From assembly GCA_026261815.1 (NCBI GenBank), contig JAMPIT010000174.1:14632001-14696000 (forward strand): 64,000 nucleotides of DNA. The letters are read 5' to 3'. The notes under the pieces are model-generated. The model ran no database searches. It was not told where the DNA came from and saw only the letters and a list, made by a program, of their open reading frames with translations. The position numbers and the translations under genes are program-made. This DNA comes from Monarcha castaneiventris obscurior. Its lineage: Eukaryota; Chordata; Aves; Passeriformes; Monarchidae. Of the stretch, positions 49,301 to 61,300 are shown piece by piece (position 1 is the first letter of the stretch; the number at the start of each line of letters is the position of its first letter).

Positions 49301-52300
49301 ATAGCATGTTATTTCATCAACACCTTCCTCCTGTTTTGCTTTTTCCTTTTTTTTTCTTCATCTGTGTAAAAGATTTTCCATTAAGACCCTAAAGAGATGT
49401 AGGTTTAGCAGCATTAATCTTCCTGTATTCTAATCATTACCGTGTATCTTTAACAATTTATTCGTACTTATTTGGTATTTCTACTTAACTTGTAAACAGA
49501 TTCAAAAGATGCCAAAGATAATAAGGAAACAGGTGGGAACGAGGATCTGGAATTGGAGCTGGAGAACCTGGATATTAATGATGATGCACTGGAGTTGGAC
49601 TGTGGAGATGAGGCAGAAGATCTTACAAAGAAGCTTCTTGATGAGCAAGGTAAGAAGAATTGGTTTTAAGGATTCTTTTTCTTCCTGATTTGTTTTTTTG
49701 AACTTGATTGTTTTAGTTTGTAGACTGTTGAGTGCATTCAGGGGAATTTATTTATTTATTTATTTATTTATTTATGAAACTAGTTGCCAGAAACTGCTAG
49801 GATTGTGATGACTGTTTTTGTAACAAGTCATACAGATACAAGTGAAAATTATTTTAAAGATGTTTATGTAGTGAAAGTTACTGATTCCTTCACACAGCTT
49901 TTAAAAGTAAGCAAATGTAAAGGCAGTTGCCTGAAAAGTGACTACAAAGAGAAATGTAGACTTCAGTGCATAAATTATTTTTCTCTTCAAATGTGCTTAG
50001 GGTGCTAATAAAATAATTTCTCTTTTTAACTTTACTTGAAATCTAAGATTCAGCTCTGTCTTTTGAATTGGTAAAGACTTTTCTTATGTTACAGCTTTAC
50101 ATAGCATGATTTAACAATTCTAACCTCTAATTATGTGTAAAGGGCTGCAAATGGCACCTCTCAAAATGTAGCTGTGTTAGTTTGACTAGGGGAAACAGCA
50201 GCACTGTGTTTCTTAAGAATTTTTCTTAAGAATTCAGAAGTTTCTTTTAGTAGTACAAAATAGTGGGAAAAGCAAAATCAGGTGTTAAGTGCCAAATTCA
50301 TAGAGGAGAGTCTGGAAAATTTCTGAAGCATACCACAAGTTTTGCAATTAGAAGATAACAGTAGGGGTATTGGTCTGGTGAGATCTTCATAGTTAATGTC
50401 AGGAAATCAGAATTTTATATTCATTTTTATAATATGTGGGTGAATACTTAACAACTAAACATTACAAATGCACTATTTGGGGAATATGTTCATAAATGAT
50501 TATATCTTATAGCTTAAAGATGTGTGCTGCTTTTTTATTTGTCTCTGTTAGAACAAGAGGATGAAGAAGCCAGTACTGGATCTCATTTAAAACTCATAGT
50601 AGATGCTTTTCTTCAGCAGCTTCCAAATTGTGTCAACAGAGACCTTATAGACAAGGTACAGTCATAGTTTTAGTTTTTTTCCACTCTTAAAAGCCATAAA
50701 GCAAGATCAGATAGATAAGAAATAAAGATTTGAAGCTTTGGAGTCTGGCAGTAGCTGAATTAATTCTTAATCAATCTGTATTTCTCTCAGTGGACATACT
50801 TTCTAGCTATGTCAGTTCCAGCCAAAACTGAAGATTTTTCTTTATGGTTATTTTTAAAACAGCTGCATGTAGTAGGAGTAGCTCTGTAAAAGCCATGTTT
50901 AAAAGCCATTTTCTGTTGCTTTAATTAAAACCCACTCTATTAAAGGGAAGTATTGCATTAACTTTCCTCTTTATAGGCAGCCATGGATTTTTGCATGAAT
51001 ATGAATACAAAAGCCAACAGAAGAAAACTGGTACGAGCACTTTTCATAGTTCCTAGACAAAGGTAAGAACTGAAGGGGAACAGGCTGGATCCACTAATTT
51101 GTTATTTAATTTAGCATCTGCATGTATTTTTTAAAACCAGTCTATATTCCAAATTGCTTTTGTTTATTCCTGATGTGCACTTCTGGAGTGGCTTATGCTG
51201 AAGCACCAAAGAAATATTTAGGATCAATGATCCACACTATGATATTTTGCCAAAAATTAAAGTTTTTAATAAGGGATTTCTTTTTTTTTTTTTTGGGTAC
51301 TTGGTGTTTATAGCAGATCTCTTTTCATTACTTTTTTTAACTGTGAAAACAACAGCAAAAGCTGTTACCAAATAGGGGGGATACCTACTATTACCTACCT
51401 GATACTAAAAAGGGGGGATTTATTTCATTCAGGACAAGTTGCACTTTTTTGTGTTAGAGCCTGTGGACAGTTAGAGCACAGTATAGTTTGGAAGGAAGAA
51501 CCTCTTTGAAAATCTATTATTCTCTTTGCATAATCTGCTAAATTGGGCTAGATGACAATGCTCCTGAGGAACTTGTAAATGAGCACAGCAAAAAGAGGTA
51601 CTTTCAAACAGAACAGCATGATGGCTTGTAAATTCAGTAGTGTGATTTCATGGATGGCATGAAAGCAAAAGTTACATTCCTGATACTGATATAATATTGC
51701 ACTGTTAAAAGATTAGTATCTCAGACCAGGCTGTACTATGAATACAGTTAAGAAACTCCTGGAAATGAATATAGTTTCCACATTGCCATTGATTTATTGT
51801 CTTCCCAATGGCAACTCCATTGCCCTACAGATTTCTATTAAAAGTAGTAATTTAAAAAATATTAACTTTTCTTATAGAACTCAACAGAGCAGGATAGATG
51901 GTGGGGTTACCTTGAGGAGCTGCTACTTCTGTATTGTTTCTGCTCTCCAGTAGTTGGAACTAACTCTGAAGTGAATGGCTCAGCTGATCTTCTCACTGTT
52001 GATCCTTAATTATAAATGTGAATTATTCCTAATATTGAGAAGTATTAACATTTGATATGCAATTCTTTTTAAATTCCTTTTCCTCCTGTCTGCTCTGGGA
52101 CCTACATGACTAATGAATACTCAAGCTACCTTGATTCTTTTAAGATGTTAAGTTCAGCTGTGTTTATGTGCTTGCATTAGTGACCCCATCTCTGGGCTAC
52201 TCAGGTGGAGAATCAGGGTGTTGACTGAGCTGCTTGTTCTGAACACAGGCAGTTGGAATATAAATACCAGCTGAACTGCCCATAGATGCAGACAATTTGA

Positions 52301-55300
52301 AAGGGCAACCTATCCCAATATTTAAGTAAACTGTATTGCTGCAGTTGGTAAAAGAGCAGTTCTGCTGTGTGTCTTCAAATCAACATTTATAATCCTTTCT
52401 GATGTAGAAAATTCTATATATTCTATAACACACTGCTTCAAGGCTTTGTATTCTGTGTGTTAGTGATGATTTTGCTGTGTGTATCTCTGCACTGAGCCAT
52501 AATGGTATGGCTTTATCTTCCATTATTTTTGTTCCATACTTGTTTTTCCTAATCCAGGAATTTTTGCAATATCTCTCCAGGATATTGTAGGAGAAGAAAG
52601 CTTGTTATGGTTATGTTTCTGAGGAGGGATTTTTGTGAAAGCTTCTGAGGAACAGTGTCCTTGGGGATGCAGATAAAGCAGTATGTTTTCCAAAAGCATT
52701 TAGTTTCCAACCGTATCAGCTAATGCTGTTTACTTTTAGCTGCTTTCTTTGCAGCCATAATTAAGTATTTCAATTACAGGATAAGTTGTTTCTTCTCCTG
52801 AGATCAGTTTTGGGAAACGTGCAGGCACGACAGTTTTACTAAGAAAGTGTAAAACTTGGTGTTTGGAGCGTAACACAGACACTATGAAATCAAAGTCATT
52901 ATGTAGTGTTGCCAGGGAGCTTTCTTGTTGCCACTAGGGTTGGATAGATTGGGACAAATTAGGATTCTTTCAAGATAGAAAACTTAATTTGACAAAAAAG
53001 GCCGTTTCTTCCTCAACTCACTGTAGATCAGTGTTAGAACACAACATCTTTGCCCTGCTCTGTTGAATACTGATGAATGGATCACATTTACATTTTCAGC
53101 TGTGATTTGAACCTCCAACCCAGCAGAACAGAAGGCCTTTTAAAAAGATTTTTCAATGCCAGTATATGCGTGACTTTCGCATTTGCATTGGAGGATTGAT
53201 TTAAAACTAAATATTAGCCTTTTAATCCAGAACCGTAGACAGTGATTTAACCCATACTGCTCACAGCTTTAGGACTTCTGTGTGGTTCTTTACTGACTAA
53301 CTGCATTATCTTCCTGTACACAGAATTATTTAAGTTTACCAGAATACTGCAATTCTGTAATTTTTTTTTTTTACTTCAATATGACAAGTCCGAAATCTTT
53401 TCTCAGGCTTTAAATTCTAAACAATTCTACACAAATGTTAAGCACTGTATAGGGGCTGTCGTGGCTCCTGATATTTTTTGATGTTGCCCTCTGCGGTGAT
53501 CTGTGAAGTTGCAAGTTTACCTTCAGTAAGAGATCAGTTGTTCATATGGATGTGTTTAGTGTTATTATTGGTTCTTAATTCAGAAGTTAGCTGCTTCTTA
53601 AGTGTTAAATAGTTCTGCACATTTTAACTCAAAAGCTGCAAGCCTCCTGTGTACTTACTGTCAGCTTTTCATCCTGAGACTTCTCTGTAGCAAGGTCCTT
53701 TTTTTTTTAGTTGAACTTGACTTATCAGTGTTTCGGTGGCCTGTTTCAATTGATGATAAAATTGAGGGATGTGCTTGAGATCAAGGAGTTTTATGTCCTG
53801 GCAAAGAAATAAAAGACAAAAGTGCTTCCCTGGTAACATTCCAATTCCACAGCATCCTTCTCTTCCCACTGAGCAGTGTGGGTGGCACTTGGTACCTGTT
53901 CAGGCCCTGTGAATGCACTACTTTTATCCATTATGGTTATGCTTGGGAGGCAGGAGTTCTAGCTCCATTGCTTCATTCTTTAAGCTGTCTTTCTTCAGAA
54001 ATTAGGAAATGCACAAAATGCCCCCTTCAGTCTTCCTGGGCATAAAATTTTGGATGCATCCATTTTAGAGAGATTGCAATCAGGACTTGGAGAAAAGTTT
54101 TTGTGTGGGTTGATTTATGATTGGTTTTGTTTTTTTGGGCTTTTTTTAATAAATTGACATCTGAATGGTAGAAAAAAGCTATACTCTTAGGTATTTTACT
54201 GATGTGCAGCTCATGTGACCCCGAGATGCAGAGCTGACTAGACTTCAGTCCATGGTATGTGCTCTAAGTGGCAATGGTCAGAAGTGGTGGTTTTTACTGT
54301 GGTGCTGTATATTCAGGGTGGTTAACATGGACTTCAGAGAGTGACTGACTCATCCCTGATGCCATATCTTGCTTCATAATGCAAAAGAGCACGAAGAGAA
54401 AGCAATACTGTGGGGTTTGTGGGGGTTTAGTTAAGTTCTTCCCCCCTTCTCAAGAGAAAGAAATGCTTTTGGAGGAAAAAAAGCACTGAAGGTACCAGTA
54501 GATGGTGCCACTGATACTGTAATGTCTCCACTGCTGAACATGAATTTTTGTCTCCCCTGAGAGGGGGCTAACTCAATCCCTGACTGCCAATTTCAGCGTA
54601 ATTAACCCAAGGCTTTTCCTTATTATATTTCACCTATTTAGAAATACCCAGTCTTAGTATGCTTCCCCATGAAGAAACCTTTTGTGTCCTGCAAGAGAAT
54701 AACAACAATGTGCTCTAAGACTTTAATTTTCCCCCAGGTATGCTCAGTTTACAGAGATGAAATTATTAGCTCTCAGCAGGCAGGTACTTGTTGAGACCAG
54801 AATAAAGCTTTCTGGTATTTGTCTTTAGAAGAGTTGCCATACAGAAATTCCCTCAGTTAAATACACCCTCTTGGTTCAGCCACAGTCCTCTCTTAGTTTA
54901 GCTTTTGTGGGTGTGTGTGAAGTAGTGAGAATTTCACTTCTCTCAAAGTTAATAGCTAAATGCTTAATAACATGATAGTAATGTGCTGTGGGTAGTCAGC
55001 CTTGACTGTGTGTTCCAACAAGCTTGAAAAATGTAAATACTGCTTCAGTTATTGATTAACACAAGAGATAAAAACTGTTAAATAGGTAACTGAGATATCC
55101 ACAATGTTTCACCAGGAGTCTTGTGTGTTATCAGGAGGCTGCTTAGTTATGCTTTTTGAGGGGAGTATATTCTGATGCTTCTAATCCACAATTTAAATAC
55201 ATAATTGTCTCTTTTTCTGTAAGTAGGTATTAAATATCTTGGGAATGGGCTCCAGTGACAGAGAAGCAGAAAGGAGAAAGGAGGCAGTTGTGGATGCTTT

Positions 55301-58300
55301 GTTTTGGGGTTTTTATCTTGATGCTTTATGCCAGGACAAGCTCTATGTATCAACTGTGCTTTTGGACTTTTTTTGTCAGCATTTTTTGTCTTTTCCTTTC
55401 CTGAGCAGTAGGGAAAACCTTAATCCTTTATGAACTCAAGATACATTTTTCCCTTACAGGCAATTTCTCAGTAGAAGCATGAAAATTTAGGATGTTTCTC
55501 TCCACATAAAAGCTTTGGCTTGTTCTAGAGTTCATCTGTTTACTGCATTAACATTCTGAAAATAAACTGAAAATGCTTCCTTCAGCTTGTTAAATGATAT
55601 TATGAGGCCTCAGAGTGCAATGGGTTTCTCTGCGTTTAAAACTGATATATACACAGCTGGTTTGCATAAATGTGCAAAGGAAATAGGTGTGAAGGCATGT
55701 AATTAAGGAAAGAGAAAAGGAACTAAGGAAATTCTATAGCAAACTTGGAAATATTACAATTTGTGGGAGTACTAGCAGAGTTTTGGGGAAAAGGGTGGCC
55801 ACATCACATCTGCTCAGCTTTGTTTTATGTAATTACTACTACATTCATTTAGAAGTTTCCCACCGTAAAAGTAAAGATATACTCTACCTCCCTGGTTATG
55901 TCTGCTGCTTTTCAGAAAAAATATTACTACCTTGCAATAACCCGTGGCCTTGTCTGTAAGAACATTTCTTTGCATGTTGAGATGGATCTGAATTTTCTTT
56001 CTGTTTTGTAATTTATTGAAGGTCAAATTCTGTAGTTGGTGGTATTTGGCATTTTACCTATGGCAGTAGTTAAAAAGGAAATAAACTATGAAGTATGCCA
56101 ACAGTATATGGTTTTTTACTTTCTTGTATTATTTTTAAATGATATTGCTGTCTGAAGTGGGCCAAAAAAATGCATGTGTGTAGTTCTGTCAGTGTATTGA
56201 TTCTTTTCACAAGTAAAATGGTTCCTGTATTTGTACACATAAATACATTTTTGTCTATAAATTGTCTATTTTATCCTCTCCTTTGCAGATTGGATTTGCT
56301 ACCATTTTATGCAAGACTGGTTGCCACATTGCATCCCTGTATGTCTGATGTAGCAGAGGATCTCTGTTCCATGCTGAAAGGGGATTTCAGATTCCATGTA
56401 TGTTCTGGTGGTTCAGATTTTACTTTCAGAATAACCAATCTCATAAGTTATCCTTTGGGGAAAAAAAAAACATTTTGTGTTGTGTAGATAATACTTCTAA
56501 AATGCAGTGAATATTTTTGTCAGCTCAGCAGTTCTGGAAAAAATAAGTTTTTGTAACTTTTTAAGTCTTTGTAAAAGAGAAGTTTTTGCAACTTTCCATA
56601 TATGCTTGTATATTTATATAACTGAACTGTACAACAGTTACAACTGAAGTTACAAAAATTAAAAACTGTGCTCCATCTGTGTTAAGAGTTTTCTGTAATT
56701 TAATAACTTGCTTTTAAAATGAGACCTGACCTATTTTAACATTTCCCACTAGAAGGCTACTATTATAGTGATTACTACTGTCATATAGTATTTAATGCAA
56801 ATTAGATTTTACAATTTTTATCTATCAAAATTTTCCACAGAAATGTATTTTTCAGTGTTGTTTCCTTCACTTTTTTTTAAGTGTTGTAATCAAACTTGTT
56901 ACGGTGTACAGTGATGATTCCTTCACCATTTTCTTGGTTCTGCGGTACAGATTTCAATATTTTTTCTAATATTGACATTAAAAATGTGTATAGATTGCTC
57001 AGACTTACTTGAATCTTAACTATGTAAAGTTAACTTTCTCAAAAACCTCTTTCTGTTGGGGAAATACAATTTTCTATTTTGTGGATTATGTTTGGACGTA
57101 GATATATATTTGTGTCTCGTTCCTAAATTTATGCTGAATGTCACTAATTTTAAAAGAAAAAGAAAAGTCTGCACATTATTAAATCTGACTTGAAAAGCCA
57201 TCAATGTTTAATATTTCCTTGAGGACAGTACAAGTGGCCCTATTCCATAGAAAGTTCTTATTGATTCTGAAAATACAGATTCTAGAATACTTTATCACTA
57301 CTTCACTGTGGCAAAGGAGGAGGATCTATGGCTGTAGGTATGTTACAGGAATTAACTGTTTTGGGCAGTGGGGATATGGGGAAAAGAATTCAAAATCTTC
57401 TGAAGAAACAAGGTTGTAGGGAGTGTTTTAGGAAACCCAATGAGAAGTAAAGGTGGAGCTCGAGGAACCAAACTGTTACCAAACACTATCAAATTCCCAA
57501 ATGTATTTTGTGCATGTTCAGATCAAAGTAATTCAGAAGAAGTGGGTATTTTTGAGGACCTATGATCAATTTTTTGGTTGTTTTTTAGGTAAGAAAGAAG
57601 GACCAGATCAACATTGAAACAAAGAATAAAACTGTGAGATTTATCGGTGAGCTTACCAAGTTTAAGATGTTCTCCAAAAACGATACTCTCCACTGTTTAA
57701 AGGTTGGTGTTGTGATAGTCCTGTACTCCTGTGTATGCTGATAATGTATCCCCATCCTATTCCCCTTCACTTACCTGCTGCTGCTGTTGTCTGAATTCAT
57801 TACATGGGGTGTTTTAAACCCTGATGTCTGTGGCTGCTGTGTATGAGGAGACTTTTATAGCTGCCATAGAAGTTAGAATGTTTTACCTGTTCTAGTGGGG
57901 GAATATATTAAAATAAACTTCTACATTTGGACGTAACCAAACTGCTAATCATTTTCTTTGTTAATATGGTAGACATTGCTACTTATTAATCTGCTGTACA
58001 TTGCAAAACTTTCATTATGTTGATTTCAATTAATGTTTTTGTGGAGAAAATAACAGTAAGGGAGAGGGACTGGAGGCAAAAAGTATTTCAGTGACACAAG
58101 GAGAGGCTTTTATGCCATTTTAGCAGGTGCTTTTGTTTGTTGAGGAACAAAACATCTTTGGAAAGCATTAATCTCTAGGCTCATCATTTCACTTTGCCTG
58201 CATGATAAACATTCAAACTTTGTTGTCAAGTCGCAAATTAAAAATAGGTTTTAAAAAATAAAAGTGCCTTTAATAAAGGGTGCTTGAGATTCACAGCTTA

Positions 58301-61300
58301 AGATCACTTTGTGTGAAAAGTTTCTATTTGTTGACTTGTTAGATATCAAAGCTGAATTCCTAAAAAAATCATAGTCACTCACAATTTCACTTCTCTTGTG
58401 TATAAAATGCTGTAAAATGCAAAGCTGTATTAGTTACAGTTATTGCTTAACTTAAAACAGTGCATTTGGGTGTGCTCTGAGGTTACTGTGCCCTTGTGCA
58501 GTTTAATTGAGTAGTTTGGGTGGGGATTTTTATGCCAGTCTTTTAAAGCATCCTGTTCTTCTGAAGCTTGAATTTGGGGTCCATAGACTGTTCTTACAAG
58601 AATTTAAAAATGAGATTAATGTTGTGAATGTTCATAGAATGGTTTGGGCTGGATAGGACCTTAAAGATCATCTGATTCCAACCCCCTGCCTTGGGCAGGG
58701 ACACCTTCCTGCTAGACCTGGTTGCTCAGAGCTCCATCCAACCTGGCCTTGAGCAATTCCAGGGATGGGGCATCCACAACTTGTTTGGGCAACCTGTGCC
58801 AGTGCCTCACCAATCCTAACATCTGATCAGTGAAATCCATTTGCATTTATTCTGTAAAGAATTTAGAACACCATCATACTGTCCAGTCTGGTAGATATTA
58901 CTTAATGTTTTCAGCAGCTGAAAAAGATGTTTAACAATCTGTGCTTTTATATAAATACCTACCAGATGCTTCTGTCAGACTTCTCTCATCACCATATTGA
59001 AATGGCGTGTACCTTGCTGGAAACCTGTGGAAGATTCCTCTTCAGATCACCAGAATCTCACCTAAGAACTAGTGTTCTTTTGGTAAGAGAAAACTTGTTG
59101 TCTTATGGGGGAGGATGTCATGTCCTGAATTAAAGCAATTGCTTCTTTTTGAAACTATTTTCGAGAACTCCAGTTGACCTAAAAATCTCTTCATGACTTG
59201 AAAGAAATTGTAAAAAAAGGAGTTAAATTTCTGAAGTAAAAAGGTCTTGCTTTTGAACTACTAGTAATTCAGAGATAGTACAGACCCAGAGGATGAGGTT
59301 GAAAGAATATTGTAGCTGTACCTGAAATACTGTATGTTTGAGAGGAAAAATAGTAGTGAGTGGAGCTAGACATGATTTCAACTGGAGGTGAAGACATTTC
59401 TGCAAGAGGTGGTTTCTATGCCCTGTATAATGATCTGAGATTCTAAATGTGAAGAAATAGTTTATGAAGACACTAAGAGAAACAGTTCTACAAATAGAGA
59501 TTGGTAATTAAAGTAAGAAATAGAATTGGGATCTGTAAGTCTGGGGAAGTACTGGCAAAGACTTAAAAATAACAAGAACTGAATAATGTATTTACTGACT
59601 TGAGAGACAATCCTAAAACTCTGTGTCCAAGGTAAGAGACTGAGTCAGACATAGTTGAAGAAGACCTTGAAAGATAGGTTCACTTTCTCTTATAGCAGTA
59701 GTGTCTCTTCTCATGCTGTAGTTAATGGAGAAGCAGTTGCATACTTGGGTATATTGTTGTACAATTTCTTTCCCACAAAATACTGGTTTTTTCTGAAACT
59801 CTTTGAGTGTCAGAACATCTGTTGAGGTGGTACAATCATGAGAGGAAAGAGGTGGGCAAATTAACTGCCAGTTCCTTGGCTCTTGCTTTTTGTAGCAGTG
59901 TAGTTTGTATCTTAAAAGGTTTGAATCTCAATTTTCTAAAGGTTTGCGAGCTGATGTGTTGTATTGTGAAATATATTCCTTTCCATAACCAAGTATTTTT
60001 CCCCTAAAAACACTGTTCCATTATCTTTAAAAGACATTTTACTCATTGCTATCACTTTTTGGTAGTTAATAAAAATTTTAGGAAAAATTAAATACTTTTA
60101 CCAGAGCTGTTTTTTGTAACCGACTGCTTTTAGTGTTATGCACTACAAAAATGCTGATTGTTAACTGGATTTCTGGAATCTGCTGGATGAATGCTAAACA
60201 GGGCTTAACTGTGAAGTGTAAGACAAACCAAACTCTGTTTGAATTACTGAGGTTTAAGGCCTCACAAGGTTTTGAATAAGAAATCTTTTCTTATGCATTG
60301 AGGAACCAGAAGGTGGAAGATAGCAAATAAGTTTGGAATATCTATTTATTAAAGAGGGGAAATGGGCTAAATAGGTTTATATTCTGCATCCATCTTAATA
60401 GCTGCATTTTCTAACATTCCCCTAAAAACCGACAGAGATTAATTTTGACTTAAATAGTCTTACACAAATTGGATCATAGTCTTATGGTACAGGTTGGTGT
60501 GAACTGTGGAAAAGATTTCTCCCAAAGCAAGCTGATTACAATCTTGTGGTAAAAATCTAAGCAATTGTAAAGCTGATCTACTCAGTGACTCTTAGGGGTA
60601 GAATTAAGGCCTGTTGATCCTCTAAATAATTATTGGTCTTAATCTTTACTGGTGATGATGTATTTTGTAATAAGATTCCAAACAGCTGCATGTTTGTATT
60701 AAAGACAATGTTGCTTTGTCCTGGTGTGGAAGAAAGTCATAGTTAAGAATGGATTTTAAAAGTAATTAAGAGAAAATTAATTACTGAGAAGTCAAGTGTT
60801 CTGTAAGAGCATCAAAAATTTAGTGGCACTAAGTAACTTTTTCTAGAGAAACATTTAGTGATAATTTCCTGATTTTGTGGAATTGCTTCATGTTTTGCAC
60901 GTTAATTAGAGATTCTTCTTTTATTAGGACAATGTTTATTTCTGGTAATCGTCTTCTAGGCAAATCTTTCAAATTCAGTGTCCTTTATGTAATTTGAAGT
61001 ACTAATGTAAAACTAGATGGGCTTTAGGGTTGGTCTGTTGATAAATGAATTATTTGAATTGGATTATTTGAATTGGAGCTTTGAAATGAAGACCAGCTTG
61101 TTTGTGTAACATTACCATGCTAAAATGTCACATTCTTGTATTATGCTGTTGCAGTCTTGCTAAAAGAATACTTAAAATTTTGGTATTAAAAGCCTCCTGA
61201 TGCATTTTTAACCATTTAACTTAGACAATTGTCTTAAGCTTTAGGGCCAGATCACTTGTGTTGGTAAATATGAAGAACTTAAGCAACACGGTGGCTTCCT

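Noticed and set aside
54738..54783. Small plus-strand exon candidate in UPF2 intron 8 (CCCCCAG acceptor, GCAG|GTACTT donor)
   Set aside because: Only about 15 codons, and human UPF2 joins exon 8 directly to exon 9. Homology gives no reason to add it.
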